IMG/VR virus record: IMGVR_UViG_3300017951_000077 | Span: 1-29,831 of that record | Reading direction: 5' to 3' (one strand) | Source of the DNA: a virus | Length of the DNA stretch: 29,831 bases | Shown: in pieces, positions 19,717 through 27,714 of the stretch | How positions within the stretch are numbered: the stretch's first letter is position 1 | Layout: each line of letters begins with the position of its first letter | Position numbers and translations under genes: made by a program | The notes under the pieces: model-generated | What the model was told of the DNA's origin: nothing | Seen by the model: the letters and a program-made list of their open reading frames with translations, nothing else | The model's database searches: none

Positions 19717-20511
19717 TTAAAATGGTATTCTAAAAGATGAACGTAAATTTGAAATTCTATTATTTATTTGGTTTTGTGTAGCTTGAAATCTCTGACTTAC
19801 TTGGGACTGTAAGTTGGTAACTTGTCCTTGAATATTGTTACCTACAGTATTACGAAATTCTCCGACATAATCTCTCCCGGCCCTTTCAGCCAATTGGTCG
19901 AGTGTCGCAAATGGTAGTGAGCTCACTGGAGAATTTGCTGGGTATCCAGATGAAAATTGCCCCGTTTCTGTTGTTCTATTCTCCAAAACCGTTTCTGAAC
20001 TATATTTTAGATATGACATGGTAATTTGGCATTGTGCAACATCATCATTTCCATATGCAAATGAAACCTCTCCTATTGATAATGGAAATGCGTCTTGAAA
20101 CTCATGCACACTCATAAGAACATCTTTTTCATTGAAAACTAGCAATCTAAGTTTTCCATTATATTCTGTTGAATATCTTATTTTATGGTCTTGATAATCG
20201 ATAACATAATGCATCCAGTTTTCAAACCATTCTCTCTCTTTTAGTCCTTCGCTCAAATAAATACTAAAAGTCAATTGGTCATATGTGGTGGAATATGGTG
20301 CTTGTCTTACAGGCCCATATACTTTTGTCTCTGTTGTTGCTAATGATTTTTGCGGAAGAGTTATGGATGGAACTCTAAATCTCAGATCTTGAGATCCCAT
20401 TTCTCTAATGTTATTTACTGCAATAGGAGGATGAACAAACAATTCATATCTATTTGCTTTTGTAAATCCAAGTTTTCCTACATTACTTATGAATTCAGAT
20501 ATTGAGGCCAT
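19717..20511 (-). CDS. 54: gp54-like tail tube initiator (gp19-fold)
   Basis: A 264-residue protein with a tail-tube fold pattern: KANRYELFVHPP, FRVPSITLPQKSL, then TYDQLTFSIYLSEGLKEREWFENWMHYVI, and FPLSIGEVSFAYGNDDVAQCQITMSYLKY. These match the strand-helix-strand core of gp19/gp54-type proteins. Given the length and the baseplate neighbours (gp26, gp48 nearby) gp54, which starts tube polymerisation on the baseplate, is more likely than the main tube protein. The last 70 residues (RNTVGNNIQGQVTNLQSQV) are a Gln/Asn-rich helix not seen in T4 gp54. TAGGAAGATAA precedes the ATG. Confidence 0.6.
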   Translation of the reverse strand: MASISEFISNVGKLGFTKANRYELFVHPPIAVNNIREMGSQDLRFRVPSITLPQKSLATTETKVYGPVRQAPYSTTYDQLTFSIYLSEGLKEREWFENWMHYVIDYQDHKIRYSTEYNGKLRLLVFNEKDVLMSVHEFQDAFPLSIGEVSFAYGNDDVAQCQITMSYLKYSSETVLENRTTETGQFSSGYPANSPVSSLPFATLDQLAERAGRDYVGEFRNTVGNNIQGQVTNLQSQVSQRFQATQNQINNRISNLRSSFRIPF

Positions 20512-20519
20512 TTATCTTC

Positions 20520-21095
20520 CTATCTTGCCTTAGCAGAATCTGACCAAACTTTTGATGCAGCTGCTTTTTTAAATTTTTGTACTGGTAAAAACAGAGCAAT
20601 GTCCCATTCATTTGCGTCTATTTTTACAAAGTTACCTTTTACATGTGTATATAGATATTTCTTCACACACGGTTTTATCATGTTATATTTAGACAAACCT
20701 TTTAGGACATTATAAGAAATTGCCAATTTTGTTTTGGCATCATAATTCTTTCCTTGAACTGTTCTGGTTAAAGCATCCATGATTACAATTCTGTTTCTTG
20801 GAGAAACATAATGAAGATTGATTCCCACAAATCCGCCAGGAATTTTATCTATCATGAATATGAGAGGAAATTCGTCATAGTAAGGTAATTTTTTTGCATA
20901 TTTTGGGTCATAGTAATAGCAATACATTGAACCAATCTGTGGTCCGCTGACTTTTCTGTCAGATGCATTTGCTAGTGTGTTTCTACTAATCCTAGTTTCT
21001 CTAACCTTTTTTCGAAACCATTCTCTTGCTTTGTTTGTATTTGGTGTAATACCCTGAGCGGCAAGTCTATTTAATAGTGGTGCAAAATTTGCCAT
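20520..21095 (-). CDS. conserved phage hypothetical protein, probable assembly protein
   Basis: A 191-residue basic protein. It has a helical N-terminus (ANFAPLLNRLAAQG, REWFRKKVRETR) and a beta domain MYCYYYDPKYAKKLPYYDEFPLIFMIDKIPGGFVGINLHY; the PYYDxFPLIFxI signature is familiar from T4-like marine phages without known function. The rest alternates helix and strand and ends in a basic tail. It lies between gp4 and the gp54-like gene, with the same TAGGAAGATAA leader as its neighbour. Head or tail completion is a guess from context. Confidence 0.65.
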   Translation of the reverse strand: MANFAPLLNRLAAQGITPNTNKAREWFRKKVRETRISRNTLANASDRKVSGPQIGSMYCYYYDPKYAKKLPYYDEFPLIFMIDKIPGGFVGINLHYVSPRNRIVIMDALTRTVQGKNYDAKTKLAISYNVLKGLSKYNMIKPCVKKYLYTHVKGNFVKIDANEWDIALFLPVQKFKKAAASKVWSDSAKAR

Positions 21096-21096
21096 G

Positions 21097-21537
21097 TTAT
21101 CTTCCTAACTGATCTTCTGTCATAATTTTAAATTCCCAACTTCTGTCTTTACAGAATTCTTCTGCGGCTTTCCATTTTGCTTCATTTACAGACCAAGTTT
21201 TCATTTCGCTCAAATATCTAGGTGTAATTTTTTGTCTTTTTCTGGGTGCCTTGGTTTCTTTTTTGGGTTTTACTTCTACTATAATTGTTTTTGGCTTTCC
21301 TTCTCTATTCACCTTAACTAGAAAGTCAGGATAATATCTATGTACTTTTTTATCTAAAGGAGATAAATAAGGAATAACTAGTTCTTCACTAGACCAAATT
21401 AAAACATCAGGATTTTCATCACAATACTTCATGAATCGTCTTTCCCACATAGAACGATACACAATATTTTTTACATTCCCAACGTATTTTTGTGGGTTAT
21501 TTGGGTTGTATTTTCCTTTATATGTAAATCTTCTCAT
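21097..21537 (-). CDS. 4: gp4-like head completion protein
   Basis: A 146-residue protein very similar in layout to T4 gp4 (150 aa): GKYNPNNPQKYVGNVKNIVYRSMWERRFMKYCDENP, then WSSEELVIPYLSP, then the nuclease-like core YYPDFLVKVNREGKPKTIIVEVKPKKET and a C-terminal KWKAAEEFCKDRSWEFKIMTEDQL. D-x-n-E-x-K residues are arranged as in TnsA-like PD-(D/E)XK nucleases. gp4 is required for completing heads after DNA packaging. It opens the minus operon, divergent from gp48, with only a weak ribosome site (AAAGG about 16 nt upstream). Confidence 0.88.
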   Translation of the reverse strand: MRRFTYKGKYNPNNPQKYVGNVKNIVYRSMWERRFMKYCDENPDVLIWSSEELVIPYLSPLDKKVHRYYPDFLVKVNREGKPKTIIVEVKPKKETKAPRKRQKITPRYLSEMKTWSVNEAKWKAAEEFCKDRSWEFKIMTEDQLGR

Positions 21538-21555
21538 TTAGATGAAAAAAACCTT

Positions 21556-21563
21556 TATAAATA
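21556..21563 (+). promoter_or_regulatory. T4-type late promoter for the baseplate operon
   Basis: TATAAATA (21556-21563) is the exact T4 late box, 26 nt before the gp48 start. It overlaps the palindrome TAAATATATTTA (21558-21569), so on the opposite strand an AT-rich element (TTATAAAGG) could serve gp4. No -35 is needed for late promoters. Confidence 0.7.
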
Positions 21564-21589
21564 TATTTAACTATTTAGGAGAAAAATAG

Positions 21590-22414
21590 ATGTATCAAGA
21601 AGCAGGAAGAACAAACGCTTATGATATTGGCCTGTATAGTCAATTTGAAGGATCATATCCAATAGACGGACCTAATGCTATTGAAAATGATTATATTCTT
21701 TTTACTGGATATGAAGGAAAAGTTCCTGGCTATACAAAAATAAAAAGTCGAGGTGCTGCTTCTGCCAGGGCAACTGGAACTGTGAAACTTTATATTCCAG
21801 AAAATGTTAAAAATTCTACAAAATCAAATTATGAAGGAACAAACGGCGGAACTCTCTTATCGGCCGGTGTAAACGCTGGTGGAAATGTTGATGACCCTGC
21901 TTCTCTCAGTGGGGTTACGAAGTATTTGAAACAATTAGGCATTGATGCCATCACCGCGGTCGGTAATGCTGCCATTGGCGACAACGCAGCTGTAACTTCT
22001 CAGGCAGTAGGAGTTTCTGGTGCAGCAGCAAATAGACATGTTCTTTTTCAGGGTGTAGATTATAGACAATTTACATATCAATATAACATGATGCCAAAAA
22101 CAGCAGGCGAATCTCAACAACTAACAAATATAATTAAATATTTTAGAGCACAAATGTCACCCGAATTGACGGCGGGCGGAAACTTTTTTACTCCACCAAA
22201 CTTTTTTGGAATTAAATATTATATTGATGGAAGAGAATCTTCGCATTTAAATAAAATCAAACCCTGCGTATTAACTGACTGCGAAGTTGAATATGGTGGA
22301 AATGGTTCGTTTGGAATGTTTAGAGAAACTGGAGCTCCAGCGGTTGTTAACTTAACTCTTACTTTCCAAGAAGTTCAACTTATAACAAAATCAGACGTAC
22401 AGGTGGGTTTCTAA
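21590..22414 (+). CDS. 48: gp48-like baseplate tail-tube cap
   Basis: A 274-residue protein. The region RHVLFQGVDYRQFTYQYNMMPKTAG...LTNIIKYFRAQMSPE aligns with T4 gp48 around RTKVFTWDLTPRSTEDLMAIINIYQYFNYF. The end IKPCVLTDCEVEYGGNGSFGMFRE ... NLTLTFQEVQLITKSDVQVGF matches its C-terminus (GPCQIQSIRFDKTPNG...LEITMREIITLNRA). gp48 sits on the hub and, with gp54, seeds the tail tube. The middle Gly/Ala segment (residues 80-150) is low complexity. It is shorter than T4 gp48 (364). TAGGAG precedes the ATG. Confidence 0.85.
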   Translation: MYQEAGRTNAYDIGLYSQFEGSYPIDGPNAIENDYILFTGYEGKVPGYTKIKSRGAASARATGTVKLYIPENVKNSTKSNYEGTNGGTLLSAGVNAGGNVDDPASLSGVTKYLKQLGIDAITAVGNAAIGDNAAVTSQAVGVSGAAANRHVLFQGVDYRQFTYQYNMMPKTAGESQQLTNIIKYFRAQMSPELTAGGNFFTPPNFFGIKYYIDGRESSHLNKIKPCVLTDCEVEYGGNGSFGMFRETGAPAVVNLTLTFQEVQLITKSDVQVGF

Positions 22415-22415
22415 A

Positions 22416-23651
22416 ATGTTTAAAAATATTCAAAATATAGTATATGATATGAACCTTGATGGTAGGGTTCGCCCAGTAAAGAATATTTTTAAATATTCTT
22501 ACATAATTCAATCATATGTAAATAATCCATTGTCAACTTTTGACTATACTGTTTCTGACAGCGATTCAGCAGAATTGATTGCAGCTCGTTATTATGGAGA
22601 TCCAGAATTATCTTGGATAATATTACTTCTAAATGATATTAAAGATATTTACAGCGAATGGCCAAAATCAGAATATTCTTTGATGAATTATTTAAAGAGA
22701 AATTATAATCCCGAAAGATTATCATATTTTGACCTAAAAAGAGTAAAGGCGCTGACAAAGAAAAATAATATTCCTGATCCAAAAGACGGCGATGTAATAT
22801 ATTTGGAAGATTTGGATCAGACTCATAAGTTTGATGGCCCAAGTCAAAATTGGAATTTTATTTCTAATGGAAAACCACAATCAAGAATTTACAATAAAGA
22901 ATATTTTATAACTTTAAACCAATATGATACTCCACAGTCATTTGTAGTTTCTTCAAAAACCTCAAAAATACCTGTCACAAATATGACTCTTAGAATTTAT
23001 AGAGGTTCTACTGTAAATATAAACTTTACAGGACAAGATGTTTCTAGATTATACATTACTAGAGATGATGGTGGTAGTTTCACTTCTGAGAATTATTTTA
23101 GAGAATATAGAGAAGGGATTGAAAATAATAGATTGTCAAATGGATTATTGACATTTAATGTTCCTATGGATGCGCCTAATAGATTATATTATCAATCTTC
23201 TAAGTATAGAGATGTGAGAGGTTCTATTGATATTTTAAATAGGGAAGATGAGTATTATGTTGAACATTCTGATAAAAATTCCTTACAGCAAAGAAGCGGC
23301 AATAGAGTAGGACAACTTGCTAGAGTTGGAAGTGATTTTTATATTTGGAACGGAAATATTAAAACTATAAACAATTTTATTAGTACTTGGGAAAAATTGA
23401 CAACTGATAGTAAAGTTCTTCATTTAGACATTGCAAAAAAAATTCCTAAACATTATATACACACAGAATATGACCATATTATTTCTTCCGAAACATATAC
23501 ACATTTATCCGATCAAGAAAAAAAATTATATAAAAAATATTCATCATATGAATATGAATTTGATCTAAATGAAAATAATAGAATAATAAAAATTATGAGA
23601 AGAGAAGTTCTTTCAGAATTTTTGAAAGAATGGGAAAGGATTTCTAAGTAA
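22416..23651 (+). CDS. 53: gp53-like baseplate wedge protein, enlarged
   Basis: A 411-residue protein. Its first 100 residues match T4 gp53 (196 aa): FDYTVSDSDSAELIAARYYGDPELSWIILLLNDIKDIYSEWPKSEYSLMNYL, the LysM-like region that locks wedges to the hub. A beta-rich insert of about 200 residues (PQSFVVSSKTSKIPVTNMTLR, SRLYITRDDGG) follows and is absent from T4. The C-terminus IIKIMRREVLSEFLKEWERI is helical and again gp53-like. One base separates it from gp48; its stop overlaps the next start (TAATG). Confidence 0.8.
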   Translation: MFKNIQNIVYDMNLDGRVRPVKNIFKYSYIIQSYVNNPLSTFDYTVSDSDSAELIAARYYGDPELSWIILLLNDIKDIYSEWPKSEYSLMNYLKRNYNPERLSYFDLKRVKALTKKNNIPDPKDGDVIYLEDLDQTHKFDGPSQNWNFISNGKPQSRIYNKEYFITLNQYDTPQSFVVSSKTSKIPVTNMTLRIYRGSTVNINFTGQDVSRLYITRDDGGSFTSENYFREYREGIENNRLSNGLLTFNVPMDAPNRLYYQSSKYRDVRGSIDILNREDEYYVEHSDKNSLQQRSGNRVGQLARVGSDFYIWNGNIKTINNFISTWEKLTTDSKVLHLDIAKKIPKHYIHTEYDHIISSETYTHLSDQEKKLYKKYSSYEYEFDLNENNRIIKIMRREVLSEFLKEWERISK

Positions 23652-24928
23652 TGTCTGATTTTGCAAAGTTAGGTGATTATCAAATAAATGATTTGACAAT
23701 AACATCACACAATGGATTTCAAAGAAGTCTAATACCAATGGCAATGTCTATTCAAGTTTTTGAAGATATATTCTCTCCAAACATGACATGTAGAATTAGT
23801 ATTAGTGATGATGGTGGAATGTTAAATTATTTGCCGATTATTGGACAGGAAAAGGTATCTTTTTCTTTTGTGACTATGGGTGGTACAACATCTATTAATA
23901 TGAATATGATTGTTCATAAAATATCTGGCCTCACTGCCGATGGATTGTCTCAGTTATATAATTTAGAACTAGTTACCGAAGATATGATAAAAAATTTCGA
24001 AATGAGAATATCAGAAAGATTTGAGGGTAGTGTTACAGAAATAGCACAACAAGTCTTTAGTAAAATGGGAACAACAAAACAGTTGGAAGTTGAGCCCAGC
24101 GATGATAGATATGATGCAGAAACTGGAATCGTAATTCCAAATATGACTCCGATAAAGGCTTTAGATTTTTTAAGTGGAAAGGCATTTTCTGATACTTATA
24201 AAAGTTCTTCTTATACATTTTTTGAAAATTCTAAAGGATATCATTTAAAACCTATTGAAGCTTTGGCACAAGGAGCCTCAAAAAATAAATTTTATCTTGG
24301 AGATTTGAAAAATGTTGATGGGCCAGGAGGACAGAATTCGGAAAACAAGAAAGTAATTGATTATTCTTTTGATTCTAATTTTTCTGTTATCGATAACATA
24401 ATGAGAGGAATGTATGTCGGAAATTTAATTACCGTTGACCTTCTTACAAGAAATTTCAAAACTTTAGAACATTCATATTGGGATAATTATATGGATTATC
24501 AATATATGAATGATGGCCCTATACATGATGTTAGCGGAACAGGTGTTCAATATAATCCAAGCACATTATATATTGCTCCCGAAACAGAACTAGAAACTGG
24601 AAAGCCTTTGCAGAATCAAGAAAAGATATTTCTTCAAAGAAAGTTTCACAGACAATTGATGCAGAACATAAAATGCACAATAAGTGTATATGGAGATAGT
24701 GATTTGACAGTTGGGGATTGTATTGATTTGAATGTTCCATTATTTAGTTCGACAGACCCAGATGAAATAGATAAATATTACAGTGGTAAATATTTAATCA
24801 TGGCAATTCGGCACAGATTGCAATTTGGTAGATATATTACAGATATAGAAGTTGTTAAAGATTCTTTCAACGATTCGTTGCCATCTCCAATACCAATTCC
24901 AGTAGAAAATCGAGGAAACGCCAGATGA
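23651..24928 (+). CDS. 27: gp27-like baseplate central hub protein
   Basis: A 425-residue protein, close to T4 gp27 (391). The N-terminal INDLTITSHNGFQRSLIPMAMSIQVFEDIFSPNMTCRISISDDGGML and VSFSFVTMGGTTSINMNMIVHKISGL match tube-like hub domains. GSVTEIAQQVFSKMG and MTPIKALDFLSGKAFS are typical of hub proteins (gp27/gpD type), with a final domain LTVGDCIDLNVPLFSS ... SGKYLIMAIRHRL. It trimerises at the tail tip and carries gp5. Position directly before gp5 supports the call. Confidence 0.75.
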   Translation: MSDFAKLGDYQINDLTITSHNGFQRSLIPMAMSIQVFEDIFSPNMTCRISISDDGGMLNYLPIIGQEKVSFSFVTMGGTTSINMNMIVHKISGLTADGLSQLYNLELVTEDMIKNFEMRISERFEGSVTEIAQQVFSKMGTTKQLEVEPSDDRYDAETGIVIPNMTPIKALDFLSGKAFSDTYKSSSYTFFENSKGYHLKPIEALAQGASKNKFYLGDLKNVDGPGGQNSENKKVIDYSFDSNFSVIDNIMRGMYVGNLITVDLLTRNFKTLEHSYWDNYMDYQYMNDGPIHDVSGTGVQYNPSTLYIAPETELETGKPLQNQEKIFLQRKFHRQLMQNIKCTISVYGDSDLTVGDCIDLNVPLFSSTDPDEIDKYYSGKYLIMAIRHRLQFGRYITDIEVVKDSFNDSLPSPIPIPVENRGNAR

Positions 24929-27243
24929 TGAATTTTATGGGTAGAGAAGGTATGGTCTGGTGGCAGGGTATCATCGAAGATATCAAAGACCCTGAGGCTT
25001 TAGGTAGAGTTCGAGTCCGTATTATCGGATACCATACCGAAGATAGACAACAATTACCTACAGATGCGTTACCTTGGGCATCTCCAATTATGCCAATTAC
25101 CTCTGCTGCGATAGCCGGTATAGGACAATCTCCTACTGGTGCATTGCCTGGCGCATGGGTTATGGGTTTCTTTAGAGATGGTGAGGCAGCTCAAGATCCT
25201 ATTATATTTGGAACAGTTTATGGGCGTCCAAACGATACATCACAGACAACAGAAGATGGTTCATATCCATCTTCAGATGAGAGGGTGCCTGGCGCGTCCA
25301 CAAACAACGAGACAGATGTTAACAGACTTGCAAGGGGAACTGGCGTCAGTGAAGAATCTGGTGGCTCTGGTGATGCTAATGGTGTCAGTGATGGTGCTGC
25401 AAATACTGGAGATCAAACTGCACATGGAAAAGTGGATCAAGACGGAACGCCATCAGATTCTGAAAACAAAAAAAGACTTTCAAAGATTACTACTAAAAAT
25501 GGAAAATCAACATATGTAGCTACAATATTTGCAGAAAATTTTCAAAATTTTATCAATGAACTAGAAAAAACACCAGCACCAAATCATCCAAATGGATATA
25601 CGATTTATAGTATAGGTGGGTATAATCATAGAAAATCCGCAGCGGGAAGTGGTGCATGGAGTTATCATGCGTCTGGTGCATCTATCGATATCAATCCTAG
25701 AGAAAATCCATATAGTTCGCAATTTATAACTGATATGCCATCAAACACTTCAGCTATTGCAGCAAAATATGGATTGGGTTGGGGCGGTGATTGGACAAGC
25801 AAAAAAGATACAATGCATTTTAGTATGGCTTCGGCAGAGCGCGGTTCTGTAAAATTAAAAAGAAATGGTGTTGTCCCAGATCCAAACACTGGTAGTCAAG
25901 AAGGTAGTCCAAGTTCTTCAGGTTCGTCCAGTGTTTATGGTAAAGGGAGTCCATTCCTTGGCGAAGGAAACACAAGGTATACTGCTCCGCAAAATCAACC
26001 GAAAATACAGACACAAGCACGTCCGGCCGTGAACGCGCAAGATTGGCAGTCTGGAAAAACTTATCAGGTTGGAGATGTTGTAAAAAGTCCAGTTCTTTCA
26101 AAGGGGCAAAATTCCACAGGAGGCCCGCCACATACAATGAAAAGCGGAATTATCTCTTCTGCTTCAGCATTGGGAATTTCTGCCGTTGATTTGGCTACAG
26201 TAATATCATACGAAACTGCTGGAACATTCAATCCAAGAAAACCTGGCCCTACAACCAAATGGGGTCAACACAAAGGGTTAATTCAATTTGGAGAACCTCA
26301 GGCTACACAGTATGGAGTAGACTTTACTACAGAACAATCTGCAATAGATACTCAATTAGGATCAAATGGCGCAGTAGTGAAATATCTACGAGATGCTGGT
26401 GTGAAGCCAGGAATGGGACGATTGGAAGTTTATTCTGCAATCAATGCCGGTGGAATTGGAGAGAAATACTATGGAAGAAGCGATAGTTCTTCTGGTGGAG
26501 CTGCTGGTACAGTCAGAGATAAAGTAAACAACCAAATGGCCGGACATGAAGTCAAAGCAAATAGACTCCTGCAAGGTACTGACGAGGCCAAATTTGTTGA
26601 ACAAACTGTATTTATCGCAAGGAAGGCTGGTATTTCTGGAAGTGATGGTGGGCCTAGAAAATCTAATCTAACTGATGGTGATGTTCTTTGGGAAGTTGCA
26701 AATAACGAAATTCAACAACAATCTGTGAGTGAACAATTTGCAGAAGCCGAAGCAGCAGCTGCAACAACCTCAGATGGATATACCACAAACAATAAAGGAA
26801 TTTCCAATACTCCTGCTGAAAACAAACCAGCGGCTGTACAACAAAAAGAAAATAGTATTGATGAAACGGATTTGTTTAAAGAACCAGATAATCCTTATGC
26901 AGCAGAATATCCATACAATAAAGTTTTGTTTACTGAGTCGGGACATATTCAAGAATTTGACGATACGCCTGGTGCAGAAAGAATACATACTATGCACAAG
27001 TCAGGAACATTTCAAGAGATACATCCAGACGGCACGACAGTAACAAAGGTTGTGAAGGATAATTATCAGATTGTCTTTGGAGAAAATAACATATATGTGA
27101 AAGGGAATCTGAACATAGTCGTAGATAAAGATGTAAATATAAAAGTGAGTGGCGCTGTTGATGCCCAGATTGGTAAAACTCTGAATTCGCAGAGTGGTGG
27201 AAATACAACAATCAAAGCACCAAGAATAGATCTAAACCCATAG
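24925..27243 (+). CDS. 5: gp5-like hub spike with two cell-wall-degrading domains
   Basis: A 772-residue multidomain protein, larger than T4 gp5 (575). Residues 10-102 are the OB fold (WWQGIIEDIKDPEALGRVRVRIIGYH ... DPIIFGTVYGRP). A low-complexity linker leads to an M15-type peptidase domain at about 185-310 with SYHASGASIDIN (H248, D255) and DTMHFS (H298). A lysozyme/transglycosylase-like domain at about 405-545 has SYETAGTFNP (E430) and GLIQFG (about 451). Residues 660-772 end in the beta-helix spike (NIYVKGNLNIVVDKDVNIKV). T4 gp5 has one lysozyme domain; here a peptidase is added. It overlaps gp27 by 4 nt. Confidence 0.85.
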   Translation: MMNFMGREGMVWWQGIIEDIKDPEALGRVRVRIIGYHTEDRQQLPTDALPWASPIMPITSAAIAGIGQSPTGALPGAWVMGFFRDGEAAQDPIIFGTVYGRPNDTSQTTEDGSYPSSDERVPGASTNNETDVNRLARGTGVSEESGGSGDANGVSDGAANTGDQTAHGKVDQDGTPSDSENKKRLSKITTKNGKSTYVATIFAENFQNFINELEKTPAPNHPNGYTIYSIGGYNHRKSAAGSGAWSYHASGASIDINPRENPYSSQFITDMPSNTSAIAAKYGLGWGGDWTSKKDTMHFSMASAERGSVKLKRNGVVPDPNTGSQEGSPSSSGSSSVYGKGSPFLGEGNTRYTAPQNQPKIQTQARPAVNAQDWQSGKTYQVGDVVKSPVLSKGQNSTGGPPHTMKSGIISSASALGISAVDLATVISYETAGTFNPRKPGPTTKWGQHKGLIQFGEPQATQYGVDFTTEQSAIDTQLGSNGAVVKYLRDAGVKPGMGRLEVYSAINAGGIGEKYYGRSDSSSGGAAGTVRDKVNNQMAGHEVKANRLLQGTDEAKFVEQTVFIARKAGISGSDGGPRKSNLTDGDVLWEVANNEIQQQSVSEQFAEAEAAAATTSDGYTTNNKGISNTPAENKPAAVQQKENSIDETDLFKEPDNPYAAEYPYNKVLFTESGHIQEFDDTPGAERIHTMHKSGTFQEIHPDGTTVTKVVKDNYQIVFGENNIYVKGNLNIVVDKDVNIKVSGAVDAQIGKTLNSQSGGNTTIKAPRIDLNP

Positions 27244-27252
27244 GAAACTAAA

Positions 27253-27714
27253 ATGGCAACACTTCAGACGAATAAAGATTTTGATTTGAAATTCACCAGA
27301 ATGCCTAGTGGTGATGTGAAAATTAAAACAGATAAACCACAACTAAATCAATTTCCGGCAATAGAACAGAGTTTAATTAATATTTTGTTAACAAATAAAG
27401 GAGAAAAACCTTTTAATCCGGCTTTCGGTGGTGATTTATATGCAAGTTTGTTTGAACTCATTCCAGATATTGAGTTTTTATCTATTCCAGGCCAGATAAA
27501 TATAAAAGAAAATATAAAATTAGTTCTAGAAGAATATGAACCAAGAATCAATGTAATGGAAGTTAATTTTGTTGGAGATGGAGAAAATAGATATGGCAAA
27601 GGTTCAGTTCATAAATCTACTGATAATAATCAGATCAACATTGAAATTAAATATATTGTTCCACCAGCAACTCAAATGTATGAATATACACTACAAGTAA
27701 AAAGAGTAAGATAA
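27253..27714 (+). CDS. 25: gp25-like baseplate wedge protein
   Basis: A 153-residue member of the GPW/gp25 family. PAIEQSLINILLTNKGEKPFNPAFGGDLYASLFELIPD and the EPR motif in LEEYEPRINVMEVNF are diagnostic. gp25 nucleates sheath polymerisation from the wedge. It lies between gp5 and gp6 with 9 nt spacing; gp6 starts on the base after its stop. Confidence 0.93.
   Translation: MATLQTNKDFDLKFTRMPSGDVKIKTDKPQLNQFPAIEQSLINILLTNKGEKPFNPAFGGDLYASLFELIPDIEFLSIPGQINIKENIKLVLEEYEPRINVMEVNFVGDGENRYGKGSVHKSTDNNQINIEIKYIVPPATQMYEYTLQVKRVR

Noticed and set aside
24925-27243. Out-of-frame plus ORFs inside gp5 (25139, 26259, 26729)
   Set aside because: Shadows in alternative frames of a clearly coding domain protein, with no leaders or motifs.
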